A stretch of DNA of 64,000 bases from Bacteroidia bacterium (GTDB lineage Bacteria > Bacteroidota > Bacteroidia > UKL13-3), in NCBI GenBank assembly GCA_021740845.1, contig JAIOYZ010000017.1, positions 1 through 64,000 on the forward strand, given 5' to 3'. Shown piece after piece: positions 34,185 through 43,408 of this stretch. The notes under the pieces were generated by a model. That model searched no databases and was not told the origin of the DNA. It saw nothing but the letters and a program-made list of their open reading frames with translations. Position 1 is the stretch's first letter. Every line of letters starts with the position of its first letter. A program made the translations under genes and the position numbers.

Positions 34185-34823
34185 TTAACTTCTACTATTG
34201 ATTATTCTTATGGTTCTCTTTACTTGCCACTTTAATCTTTCATAAGAACCATTATCCAAGGCTCTTTGACCAGTAAGCATAGAAGTAAAAAAAACTGGTG
34301 TGTTATTCCATAAATACGTTCCTATTTCCTCATCAAATTTAAAGTCAAAATTTAACCAAGTATTATTGCCTCCAACTTTGTCCTTTCCAAGAAAGGTTCT
34401 CGCTAGGGTATTATTTACAATAATTATTTCAGGATTCGCAAGCTCTAATAATTTTTTACTGATTTGAAGTTGATCCCAAATAAATCCAACACCATTAGTC
34501 TTTGTAAGGATGTGGTTGACTTCACTTTGATTAGTTTCTCTAAAAAACAACAAGTCAATATGTGTCCAAGGGTAATTACAGTATTTTGAAACGTCAGCAA
34601 ATTTCTTGAAGTATTGATGGTTTTTACCATTGGGGTCTAATTCATAAACTTCTAATTTTCCGCTTTTATCATTTTCGGCATTCGCCGATGGGTTTAACCC
34701 AATAAACAAAAGTGCATTAGAGATTAATTCCTTAGGAAAGGCATAATTGAAATTGAATTCTTTATACAACGGGTTGTCTTTGATTTTATTCAATTCTCCC
34801 GTAATAAATTTTTCTACTTCCAT
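34185..34823 (-). CDS. Uracil-DNA-glycosylase-like-fold protein, unknown role
   Basis: 212 residues. LLFIGLNPSANAEND (~37-51) resembles the first active-site loop of the uracil-DNA glycosylase superfamily and of DUF1643 proteins; IIIVNNTLARTFLG fits the central strand and FTSMLTGQRALDNGSYERL the position of the last loop. The canonical HPS-type motif is not present, so base-excision activity cannot be claimed. 23 bp before it on the same strand ends the GGCT-like gene, so the two may be one transcript. Confidence 0.55.
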   Translation of the reverse strand: MEVEKFITGELNKIKDNPLYKEFNFNYAFPKELISNALLFIGLNPSANAENDKSGKLEVYELDPNGKNHQYFKKFADVSKYCNYPWTHIDLLFFRETNQSEVNHILTKTNGVGFIWDQLQISKKLLELANPEIIIVNNTLARTFLGKDKVGGNNTWLNFDFKFDEEIGTYLWNNTPVFFTSMLTGQRALDNGSYERLKWQVKRTIRIINSRS

Positions 34824-34846
34824 GTTATTTTATTTGAGGATTTTAT

Positions 34847-35482
34847 TTACTCACATTGTTGAATTAGAAATAGCAACTCTTCATAACTTCTTCCAATTCC
34901 TCCTGATTTCAATAAATATTCAACAATTTCTACATTTTCAATTCCAATAAATGTTTCTTTTATTCCCTTAATAATTGTACTTAAATATTCATCACTTGGC
35001 TTATTAAGTTCTTGTATATCATTTGCATTGGTAAAAGAATAGATTGAGAGCCCTTCTTGCTCTCCAAAATATATAATCTTACCATACCATGAATTTTCAT
35101 TAATCACAAAATTGCCAGTCTTTTTTGCTGCCTCGAAATCAATATTTACATCAGCATCGAAATTTGTTTCCTGCTTGAATATCTCAATAAATTGCTCCTT
35201 TGAAATTTGATATATTTTTGCAAGGGTATCACATTTATCTGATAATTTATTGCTGATAAAAGCAACACCCCCATTTTGCCAATTCCTTGATTTTTTAGCA
35301 AAATAAAGCGGGTAGCAAATAAAAATTTCCTGAATGTCTAAAGGAATGGTTTGATCCGAACACCCTTTTAATATTCTGGTTGCTCCTGTTGGTCTTCCAC
35401 CCTTGATATAACATAAGAATCTTTCAAATGACAAATTTGATCCATAACTTAAGTACCAGACATATTGACTTGGTTCAATCAT
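34847..35482 (-). CDS. Gamma-glutamylcyclotransferase-like fold protein
   Basis: 211 residues. YVWYLSYGSNLSFERFLCYI at the N-terminus is the YGSN signature of the GGCT/AIG2-like fold, which in known members releases 5-oxoproline from gamma-glutamyl compounds. FAKKSRNWQNGGVAFI follows at the position where this family continues. The catalytic Glu cannot be placed with certainty. It sits upstream of the glycosylase-like gene. It may be a metabolic enzyme or a repurposed fold in an accessory region. Confidence 0.65.
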   Translation of the reverse strand: MIEPSQYVWYLSYGSNLSFERFLCYIKGGRPTGATRILKGCSDQTIPLDIQEIFICYPLYFAKKSRNWQNGGVAFISNKLSDKCDTLAKIYQISKEQFIEIFKQETNFDADVNIDFEAAKKTGNFVINENSWYGKIIYFGEQEGLSIYSFTNANDIQELNKPSDEYLSTIIKGIKETFIGIENVEIVEYLLKSGGIGRSYEELLFLIQQCE

Positions 35483-35690
35483 AAAAAAAGTAAATATCTA
35501 TTTCTATTTTATAAGCACTGTTTACCAAAATTATGTAATTGAATGTAAAGTTCCAGATATATTTCTATTCTTTATAATCCGACCCAACCAAAAAAGGAAA
35601 CCTTTTGATCAATTTCATGTGCCTATTCAATGTAAATAATTTATCCATTTAACATGATAGATTTATTTATTTTTACATTAAATATTCCCA

Positions 35691-36347
35691 ATGAAAATAG
35701 CCACATGGAACATAGAACGCCCTGTAAAGGATTCTACCCGAATTACCCAAATCCAAGAAATCCTCGATTCAATGGATGCTGACATTTTTTTCCTAACCGA
35801 AACCAATAAGTTTATTGATTTGGGCTCTCAGTATTTTTCCTTTCACACATCCGATTTATCAGATCAGATGTATTCCAAAGGGGAGGTAAGATCAAGCATC
35901 TATTCAAAATGCCCTTCTTTGGGTAAAATTAGAACGTTTAACGAAGAAACTGCGATTTGTGAGGTGCTTGATACTCCAAACGGAAAAATTGCATTATACG
36001 CTACCATAATTGGAATTTATGGAAATAGGCATACAAATTTCAAAACTGACCTTGAATTGCAAATGCAGGATTTTAAAGGAATTGGTAGCCAATATCCAGT
36101 ATGTATTGCTGGCGATTTTAATATCTCATTTGGCGATAATTATTATTTTACCAAGTATGGCAGGGATAAGTTGAATGAAGCTTTTGTTGAATTAGAACTG
36201 GTGAATCTGACTGAGAAAGTTGAAAATAATATTGACCATATCGTGGTTTCCGAAGGATTGGTTGGAGAAGGGAAGGTTGGGGTTGAAACTTGGAATATGG
36301 ATAAGACACTGAGCGATTATATTGGGGTTGTGGTCTTGAAGTTATAG
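35691..36347 (+). CDS. Exonuclease-endonuclease-phosphatase-fold protein
   Basis: 218 residues. EEP motifs in order: MKIATWNIERP (Asn7), DIFFLTETN (metal Glu37), IAGDFNISFGD (~140-150), NNIDHIVVS. The last motif, normally SDH with a catalytic His, reads LSDYIGVV here. The protein is short for the family. With the missing His, catalysis may be weak or altered. It is 61 bp upstream of the 557-residue nuclease-like gene on the same strand and may form one unit with it. Confidence 0.75.
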   Translation: MKIATWNIERPVKDSTRITQIQEILDSMDADIFFLTETNKFIDLGSQYFSFHTSDLSDQMYSKGEVRSSIYSKCPSLGKIRTFNEETAICEVLDTPNGKIALYATIIGIYGNRHTNFKTDLELQMQDFKGIGSQYPVCIAGDFNISFGDNYYFTKYGRDKLNEAFVELELVNLTEKVENNIDHIVVSEGLVGEGKVGVETWNMDKTLSDYIGVVVLKL

Positions 36348-36408
36348 ATTTTTGTATTTTTAACCAATACTAGCAATTTATTAGCCAATAAAATTAGAAT
36401 AAATTTAA

Positions 36409-38082
36409 ATGAGAAAATTCAAGTTTCAAATGGTTTTAGATTATGAATCAATTCATGGTAAACCTCCACCCAAAAACAGATTAGAATTAATAGATGGGTT
36501 AAATTTAAGATCTCTGCTTATTGAGCTAGCTGGAATTAATTACAGGTTAAAACCAAAAGACAAATTTCATATTGATGTCTCGTTTGAAAAACAAATTGAA
36601 CTACTTTCTTATTATACAAAAGATGTCTCACATTATTTCAATTCCCCACATATTCCAAATAGAGAATCATTCAACAAAGAAAACTATCCTATCATTTTTA
36701 ACAGATATGCCAGTTTGTTGGCAATTGAGGAAATACTAAGCATTCCAAATGTTGACCTTTTATTGGAAGAACCAACTTCAAAGCCAGTTGATTATTTAAA
36801 ATTTATAGATTATTACCTCGCAATAAATTATGAAATAACCCTAATTAACCAAGAGGAATCTGATGAATCAAAAATCACATTAGAGACACTTAATCCAAAG
36901 TCACTGCCATTAAATGAGGCAATGATATTTACCGATCAAATATTTACCCCGTATCGTGGGCTAAAACTATTTGATTACTTATTGAGTGAATCAAATTATC
37001 GTAATGAACTACTTGATTATTTTAAGGTTTACTACAAAGTAGAGCCAACCTATTTTTTATTCCGAATTTTAGGATTTGTTGCATACGATGAAAAAGAAAA
37101 TATTGATTTTCATTTTATTTTCAATATCCCTGATTTAGACATTCCGTTTTTTAATTCACTTTCAGGAAAATACTCAGGATATCCAGTTAATAAGCTTATG
37201 TCGATTAAAAAATACCCATTTATAAAAGTGGGTAAAAATAAATTCATATTAGCAGATTTATCCCTTTTGATTGAAAAGGTTTTTAATCAATTAACAAATG
37301 ACCTTTGGTTTGATTATTTATCACAAATAAAAATAGATAATGGAAAGAGTAAGTATAAATATGAAACATATAGAGGCGAAATTGGGTATTTCTATGAAAA
37401 CTACTTGAAAAACTTACTGACTGATTCCCTTGGAAATTACAAGTATTTCAAAATTGCATTATTTGATGATTTGAAGCTAAAAACAAGGGACAATAGGGAA
37501 TTTACAGATATTTATATCCGCTACTTAAAAAATGTTTTTATTGGTGAGGTTAAGTCTGGAATAATTTCTGATGAGGATAAACTAGGAGGTGACATTATTT
37601 CGTTGTACAAAAACGATAGAGATAGTTTTTTTAAGAGGTTTGGCTTAAACCAATTGGTTAACGCAATAAGTACATTGAAGTCTGTTGTCCATGAATTTGA
37701 TGGTAAATTTGAATTGAACCAAACCAAGAAAATATTTCCTGCGATTATAGTAGCTGACAAGGTTTTCCAAACCCCGTTAATGGCGCATATATTTAACAAT
37801 AAGTTTCAAGAAATGTGCAAAAACATTGTTGATAAAAAATTACAAATAATGCCATTGACTTTAATACATATCAATGATTTCGAACGATTACAAGATTCTT
37901 ATTCTAAAAACCCAATGGATTTTTGGAAACTTATTGAATTAAATTTTAAAGGTGAAAAAGTGATACCCCCGTTTCATCAAACTATTAATAATAACTGGGC
38001 AGGTAGGGAATATCCAAAAAAGATTATTGAAGAATTAATGGATTTAGTAAAAGAACACAATCCAGAAGGTTATGATAAGTAA
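36409..38082 (+). CDS. PD-(D/E)XK-nuclease-like protein, 557 residues, unknown
   Basis: The first ~310 residues form no domain I recognise; they are rich in Tyr, Phe and Leu and mainly helical. From ~325, GEIGYFYENYLKNLLTD precedes a D-x12-E-x-K motif: Asp367 (FTDIYI), Glu380 and Lys382 (GEVKSG), the core of PD-(D/E)XK nucleases. The remainder (AIIVADKVFQTPLM) may complete that fold. No helicase or methylase is adjacent. It is followed after 14 bp by the double-module gene, so the two are probably co-transcribed. Role unknown; a DNA-targeting function in defence or mobile-element biology is inference. Confidence 0.6.
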   Translation: MRKFKFQMVLDYESIHGKPPPKNRLELIDGLNLRSLLIELAGINYRLKPKDKFHIDVSFEKQIELLSYYTKDVSHYFNSPHIPNRESFNKENYPIIFNRYASLLAIEEILSIPNVDLLLEEPTSKPVDYLKFIDYYLAINYEITLINQEESDESKITLETLNPKSLPLNEAMIFTDQIFTPYRGLKLFDYLLSESNYRNELLDYFKVYYKVEPTYFLFRILGFVAYDEKENIDFHFIFNIPDLDIPFFNSLSGKYSGYPVNKLMSIKKYPFIKVGKNKFILADLSLLIEKVFNQLTNDLWFDYLSQIKIDNGKSKYKYETYRGEIGYFYENYLKNLLTDSLGNYKYFKIALFDDLKLKTRDNREFTDIYIRYLKNVFIGEVKSGIISDEDKLGGDIISLYKNDRDSFFKRFGLNQLVNAISTLKSVVHEFDGKFELNQTKKIFPAIIVADKVFQTPLMAHIFNNKFQEMCKNIVDKKLQIMPLTLIHINDFERLQDSYSKNPMDFWKLIELNFKGEKVIPPFHQTINNNWAGREYPKKIIEELMDLVKEHNPEGYDK

Positions 38083-38096
38083 TTGATCAACCACTT

Positions 38097-39323
38097 ATGA
38101 AAAAATCCCACCTACAATTATTAGCCGATTTTGCTGATGCCAGTGATGAGCTATTAAAACTAAAAATAATCACTACCGACAGTTTTACAGGTGAAATAGG
38201 TGAATTTATTGCCTGTAATCATTTTAAACTCATAAAAGCCCCCAAGGTAACAAAAGAAATAGACGCAACAGATACAAATGGAAATCATTATCAAGTAAAA
38301 TCAAAAGTAGTTTCAAAGGGCAATTTTGGGTATAGAATTTCAGGTTTGAATCCAAAAGCTTTCAAATATCTGGTTGTGGTGTATTTTGATGAATTGTACA
38401 AACCATTGAAAATACTGAAAATTGAATCAAAGGCTATTTCTGGATCTGAGTATAAAATTCCTGCTAATATTTCATCTAATCAGAATATTTCAATAATTGC
38501 CGAGTCTTCCATCAAGATTTCGGCAAAAGTAAAATCAGCCATTACAAGATTTGCGGAATCCTATAATGCACTCAAAACTCAAAATATTATCCGTACAAGA
38601 CATATTGTAGGTGATTTGGGGGAATACTATGCTTGTGAGAAGTTAGGGCTTAAAATCAATGAAAAAAGCAATGAAAAGGGCATTGATGCGATTCATCCGA
38701 CTAATGGTTTAACGTTTGAAGTAAAAACCAGACGAGTTTATCAAAGTGAAAGAAGAGAAGGTCAAGGCAGGAGGTTAAATGGACTTACTGGTAAAACAGC
38801 AGATTATTTGGTAGTAGTAACATTGGATCGGGAATTCAAATGCTCTGGTATGTGGATTATGCCCATGAAGAATATTGTTAATCCAAAATCAGCACATTTA
38901 ACCATTGTAAATAATACCAAAGGTGTTGAAAGTGTTGTGCCAAGTCAGATTGAATGGTTGAAAACAGCTAGTAAATTCAATGGATTTAGCAAAAAGGGAA
39001 TAGAAATATTAAAAGAAATTTCAACACAAGAAAAATTACCAACCAATATTAAATTAGTAGCCAAAAGAAAGGTTAGGGCAAGGTTTAAGGAGAAACCCAA
39101 GCGAAGAAAGTTCAGTTGGATGAAAGTTGATGATTTTAGTATAGATGATGTTGAAAGTGCAGAAATGGATAACGGACATTTAGAAAACTACGAATCAACA
39201 ATTTATTCCCCAAAAAAGGATGAATCTGACTTTTCAAATTTGATAAACTTGTTTTTGGGAGTAATTAAATGGCTTTTAATTGCAGCAATTTGTATGAGCG
39301 TTTTCAAATCATTTGTTTTATAA
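38097..39323 (+). CDS. Two nuclease-like modules with membrane tail
   Basis: 408 residues. Module 1 (~25-115): GEIGEFIACNHF with Glu36, Asp56, Gln66 and Lys68 (YQVKSK), a D-x9-Q-x-K core. Module 2 (~165-255): GDLGEYYACEKLGL, Asp197, Glu208 and Lys210 (FEVKTR), a D-x10-E-x-K core. The two are clearly related repeats; each is followed by a strand YLVVV. After a basic segment (KRKVRARFKEKPKRRKFSW, ~322-340) the protein ends with a single hydrophobic helix (~383-408). A membrane-tethered double PD-(D/E)XK protein is unusual; I know no named system of this shape. Confidence 0.65.
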   Translation: MKKSHLQLLADFADASDELLKLKIITTDSFTGEIGEFIACNHFKLIKAPKVTKEIDATDTNGNHYQVKSKVVSKGNFGYRISGLNPKAFKYLVVVYFDELYKPLKILKIESKAISGSEYKIPANISSNQNISIIAESSIKISAKVKSAITRFAESYNALKTQNIIRTRHIVGDLGEYYACEKLGLKINEKSNEKGIDAIHPTNGLTFEVKTRRVYQSERREGQGRRLNGLTGKTADYLVVVTLDREFKCSGMWIMPMKNIVNPKSAHLTIVNNTKGVESVVPSQIEWLKTASKFNGFSKKGIEILKEISTQEKLPTNIKLVAKRKVRARFKEKPKRRKFSWMKVDDFSIDDVESAEMDNGHLENYESTIYSPKKDESDFSNLINLFLGVIKWLLIAAICMSVFKSFVL

Positions 39324-39622
39324 TGATGTCAAACAAGAAATTGACAATATTTATGCATTGGATATTCCATTTCCTATATTGAAAAAGAATTTAAATAAAA
39401 TTGCGCATTTGCATAATTACAAATAATATAGAAATACAAGGTGAATGTACGCTAAATAACAGATATACAGATTAATGAAAAATATAATAGAGTGATTTAT
39501 TTAGGAAACATCTATTCCATAACCTATCCCAATCATTAGATAGCGATTTGTTATTTTAGTGATTTAAACAATCTCTAATTTGCTTGTGAATTAGAAGGTG
39601 TTTTATTTTCAAATTTTTCCAT
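39324..39622 (+). other. Gene-free stretch with a possible coding remnant
   Basis: Between 39327 and 39425 a frame without a start reads DVKQEIDNIYALDIPFPIL and then KKNLNKIAHLHNYK, ending TAA. The composition is protein-like and it could be the front of a decayed gene, perhaps cut by a recombination in this island. The rest (39426-39622) shows nothing I can support. Confidence 0.35.
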
Positions 39623-40344
39623 TTGTTGCCGCCATCAATTGGTCAGTTATCAATTGACAAATTACAAGACACTGATAATAAGAAAAATACAATTGGCCAG
39701 GCAGTGACTGACCAATTGTCTAACACAAACAATTCAACTAAATTAAGTACCTATTACCGCAACATTCTTGAACGTATTTCCTATACCCACTTCATTGAAC
39801 TCATTAAAATTGAGAAAAAAACCAAACGAACTTTTTTCGAATTACTAATACTAAAAACTACTCCATCTGTAAAAGAATTCAAAAGGCAAATAAATACTTT
39901 GGCTTATGAACGAGTGGGATTATCAGAAAACTTAGAACTTGCCAATGAAAAATTATTGGGGAAAATTACGCCAGAATTACCAGAACAGGCAATCAAAATA
40001 TATATACTTTTGATTTTTTAGGGTTGAAGGCAGATAGTTTAATTGAAGAAAAAGATATAGAATCTGCTTTGCTTAATCATTTGCAAGAATTTATTCAAGA
40101 ACTTGGCTTAGGTTTTTGTTTTGAGAGTCGCCAAAAGCGTATACTATTTGATGATGAGTATTTCTTTATAGATTTGGTGTTCTATCACCGAATCTTAAAA
40201 TGCCATGTAATTGTTGAGCTCAAAGCTGATTGTTTTAAACATGAGCATCTTTCACAACTTAATACCTATGTGGCATATTACAATGCGGAAATAAAACGTA
40301 ACGATGATAACACTCAAAGCAAATTAGCGAACGCTGTTCGTTGA
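39623..40344 (+). pseudogene. Broken DUF1016 (YhcG-type) PDDEXK nuclease gene
   Basis: Part 1 (39623-40021) has THFIELIKIEKKTKRTFFELL and VKEFKRQINTLAYERVGLS, typical of the DUF1016 N-terminal domain. Part 2 (from ~40000, +1 frame) continues NIYTFDFLGLKAD, then LLNHLQEFIQELGLGFCFE, FIDLVFYHRILKCHVIVELK, the nuclease domain. A single-base loss near 39985-40000 separates them, and the family's C-terminal part after TYVAYYNAE is replaced by unrelated residues. The N-terminal ~70 residues of full-length members are also absent. Intact members occur beside restriction-modification loci; this copy is not functional as a single protein. Confidence 0.75.
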
Positions 40345-40527
40345 AAGTATTCCTCGGGAACTAATTTCTCAAAAGTTAAGAGTTTCGAAAAAATCAAGAA
40401 CCACCTATCTACACACCCAAAATAAATTCATCCTTAGAATATCAAACCGATTACTTTATAAAGGGTTTGGTTCAAACCATAATTATTACCTAGAAAAAAA
40501 GCGATTATTAGCCTGAAGAAAATTGGA

Positions 40528-40728
40528 TTACAAACTATCCATCTCCAAACTATCTGCACCTAATTCGTCCATTTGGGCTTTGATGGCGGCTTCTAATGAG
40601 TCCATGGCTTTTTGATCCGAGTTGATTTGAGTCTCTACTGCGGTTTCTTCTTGTTGAGTCATTTTTGGCTCTTCGTTACAGGCGGCAATTATTGCGGTAA
40701 CGGCTATGAGTAGCATCCATTTTTTCAT
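40528..40728 (-). CDS. Small lipoprotein, unknown
   Basis: 66 residues with MKKWMLLIAVTAIIAAC (lipobox Cys17) and a short acidic tail (QKAMDSLEAAIKAQMDEL) that repeats the pattern DSLE/DSLEMDSL. No family is recognised. Between the accessory stretch and lptB, and 52 bp after the end of lptB's minus-strand unit in the same direction. Confidence 0.65.
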   Translation of the reverse strand: MKKWMLLIAVTAIIAACNEEPKMTQQEETAVETQINSDQKAMDSLEAAIKAQMDELGADSLEMDSL

Positions 40729-40780
40729 GATTATGTTTTATTAGGTCTTTAATTGATTACGCTAATCTACAACTAATATT

Positions 40781-41509
40781 TTACCTCAGCACAAAATTTT
40801 GTCCGAGGTAAACTTTTCTTACTATCTCATCGTCGGCCAACTCTTGCGCAGTGCCGCCTTTTAATATTTTTCCTTCAAAAAGCAAATATGCCCTATCTAC
40901 AATAGATAAGGTTTCGTGCACATTATGGTCGGTAATTAAGATGCCAATATTTTTGTGCTTCAAGCGTGCTACAATCTGTTGAATGTCTTCTACCGCAATG
41001 GGGTCAATTCCTGCAAAGGGTTCATCCAATAAGATAAACTTAGGATTTACCGCCAATGCCCTAGCTATTTCTGTTCTTCTGCGTTCTCCCCCACTCAATA
41101 CATTTCCCATGCTTTTGGCAACTCGGTTCAAACCGAATTCTTCCATTAACATTTCTAAACGCTCTTTCTGTTCTTGCTTGGAATAGTTGGTCATTTCCAA
41201 AACAGACTTAATATTATCTTCTACACTTAATGTTCTAAAAATAGATGCTTCTTGAGCCAAATATCCCAATCCTTTTTGCGCCCTTTTATACATGGGCAAA
41301 TTGGTTATTTTCTCACCATCTAAATACACCTCCCCTTCATCGGGTTTAATTAAACCCACCGTCATGTAAAAAGTGGTGGTTTTACCAGCTCCGTTAGGAC
41401 CTAATAAACCCACACATTCGCCTTGATTTACTTCAATAGAAACGTGATCTACCACGGTTCTTTTTTTGTATTTCTTAACTAGGTTTTCGCTTTTTAAAAT
41501 CATGCTCAA
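40781..41509 (-). CDS. lptB: LPS-export ABC transporter ATPase LptB
   Basis: 242 residues. Walker [18 protein letters not shown] (~35-51), signature [17 protein letters not shown], Walker [20 protein letters not shown] and switch [10 protein letters not shown], the exact pattern of LptB, which powers lipopolysaccharide transport to the outer membrane. Starts 3 bp after purF on the same strand. The motif copy at 41125 encodes FGLNRVAK, the segment FxLxHI/RVxxS before the signature, which is well conserved in LptB. Confidence 0.93.
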   Translation of the reverse strand: MSMILKSENLVKKYKKRTVVDHVSIEVNQGECVGLLGPNGAGKTTTFYMTVGLIKPDEGEVYLDGEKITNLPMYKRAQKGLGYLAQEASIFRTLSVEDNIKSVLEMTNYSKQEQKERLEMLMEEFGLNRVAKSMGNVLSGGERRRTEIARALAVNPKFILLDEPFAGIDPIAVEDIQQIVARLKHKNIGILITDHNVHETLSIVDRAYLLFEGKILKGGTAQELADDEIVRKVYLGQNFVLR

Positions 41510-41512
41510 AAA

Positions 41513-43408
41513 TTAATAAGCTCTAGCTATATTTCCTTCCATAAAGTTAATAAAGGCTTTGTTTACAACCTTATTTCCTCCTGGTGTTGGGTAATTGCCT
41601 GTAAAATACCAATCGCCTAAGTGGTTAGGACAAGCTTGATGCAAGTTTTCTATGCTTTGATAAATAACATCTACCTCTGCATTTATATCTTCTGGTGTTA
41701 CAATTTCTGCAATGCGGGCGCTAATTTCATCAGCGGTAAATGGATCGTATAATTCTTTTACGTAGTTCACCATTTCTTCCTTAGGCAACTCTTCTTGCGC
41801 TTTGCATTTATTATAAACCTCTGTTAAAAGGTGTTCTTGCTTGGTAGATTTCAAAAGAGATACCATTGCTTGGAAGGCAACAAAATCTTTCATTCTGCTC
41901 ATATCAATACCGTAACAATCTGGGTAACGAATTTGAGGAGAAGAAGAAACAATGATAATTTTCTTTGGATGCAAACGGTCTAAAATTCGAAGAATGCTTG
42001 TCTTTAAAGTGGTTCCTCTTACAATAGAATCATCAATAACCACCAAAGTATCTACGTTATTATTAATTAAGCCATAGGTAACATCGTAAACGTGTGCTAC
42101 CATGTCTTCACGGTGCTCGTCGTCGGTTATAAAGGTTCTAAGCTTGGCATCTTTTACGGCCAATCTTTCTCTTCTTATTTGAACCGAAAGAATATCTTGA
42201 ATTTGCTTAGGTTTTGGCTTGTCGCCCAATTTTACAATTTGCTCCAATTTCCAATCGTTCATGATTGCGTTAACACCTTCAATCATGCCATAGAAAGCAA
42301 CTGCAGCAGTATTTGGAATATAAGAAAAAACAGTGTTTTTAAGATCATTGTTTATGGTCTTCATGATCTTAGAGGCCAATAAATGACCCAGCATTTTACG
42401 TTCCTTATAAATCTCCCTATCGTTGCCACGAGAGAAATATATACGCTCAAATGAACACGATTTGCGCTCACCCGCTTCTTGGATATTTAATTCTTGAACC
42501 TCGCCATTCTTCTTGATAATAATGGCATTTCCTAGACCCAATTCTTTTACTTCGTTGTAGGCAATATTAAAGCCCGTCATGATGGCTGGCTTCTCACTGG
42601 TAACAACTACTACTTCGTCGTTTTGGTAATAAAAGCAAGGACGAATACCATTTGGATCGCGAACCACAAAAGCATCTCCATGGCCTAACATTCCAGCCAT
42701 AACATAGCCACCATCCGCATCGCGCAAAGAACGTTTAAGAATGCTTTCTACATTCACGTAATCCGACATGATATGACTGATATCTTTATTGGAATGACCT
42801 TCTAGTTTTAGTCGGGTAAAGTTTCTTTGAACCTCTTCGTCTAAGAAATGGCCCATTTTCTCCAACATGGTAACTGTATCTGCCTTTTCTCTTGGGTGCT
42901 GACCCAATTCCATTAGCAAATCAAAAAGCTCATCCACATTGGTTAGGTTGAAATTACCTGCCAACATTAAATTTCTACTCATCCAATTGTTCTCACGAAT
43001 AAAAGGATGACATAAATCTTTGCTATTGCCGCCATGGGTTCCGTAACGAAGGTGACCTAAGTACAATTCGCCCACAAAAGGCGCATGTTTCTTAAGGTAA
43101 TCGCTGGATTTTGTTTGCTCTTTGTTGCCAGATTTGTTGATCTTGGTGCTTACCTTATCAAAAATTTCTGAAATGGCTGAACTTCCATTGGCTCTTTGTC
43201 TAAAAATATAGGCTTCACCTGGCTCTGGATCAAATTTGATAACTCCAACACCGGCACCATCTTGGCCCCGATTGTGTTGCTTCTCCATGAGGAGATACAG
43301 CTTTTTTAATCCGTATAATGCTGAACCGTACTTCTCTTCGTAAAAGCTAAGCGGCTTAAGAAGGCGGATCATCGCGATGCCGCATTCGTGTTTGATTGGA
43401 TCACTCAT
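41513..43408 (-). CDS. purF: Amidophosphoribosyltransferase, long form
   Basis: 631 residues, longer than the usual ~470-510 because of insertions near ~80-105 and ~380-420. The nucleophile Cys9 follows MSDPIKHE and would become N-terminal after processing; NRGQDGAGVG, GHLRYGTHG and MLAGNFNLTN mark the glutaminase domain. VVIDDSIVRGTT (~455-466) binds PRPP. It makes phosphoribosylamine, the first step of purine synthesis. This long type is common in Bacteroidota, sometimes beside a standard PurF, so it could be a second paralogue. Confidence 0.88.
   Translation of the reverse strand: MSDPIKHECGIAMIRLLKPLSFYEEKYGSALYGLKKLYLLMEKQHNRGQDGAGVGVIKFDPEPGEAYIFRQRANGSSAISEIFDKVSTKINKSGNKEQTKSSDYLKKHAPFVGELYLGHLRYGTHGGNSKDLCHPFIRENNWMSRNLMLAGNFNLTNVDELFDLLMELGQHPREKADTVTMLEKMGHFLDEEVQRNFTRLKLEGHSNKDISHIMSDYVNVESILKRSLRDADGGYVMAGMLGHGDAFVVRDPNGIRPCFYYQNDEVVVVTSEKPAIMTGFNIAYNEVKELGLGNAIIIKKNGEVQELNIQEAGERKSCSFERIYFSRGNDREIYKERKMLGHLLASKIMKTINNDLKNTVFSYIPNTAAVAFYGMIEGVNAIMNDWKLEQIVKLGDKPKPKQIQDILSVQIRRERLAVKDAKLRTFITDDEHREDMVAHVYDVTYGLINNNVDTLVVIDDSIVRGTTLKTSILRILDRLHPKKIIIVSSSPQIRYPDCYGIDMSRMKDFVAFQAMVSLLKSTKQEHLLTEVYNKCKAQEELPKEEMVNYVKELYDPFTADEISARIAEIVTPEDINAEVDVIYQSIENLHQACPNHLGDWYFTGNYPTPGGNKVVNKAFINFMEGNIARAY

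Noticed and set aside
37521-37799. 92-codon minus frame opposite the 557-residue gene
   Set aside because: Lies across the conserved nuclease core of the plus-strand gene; no domain.
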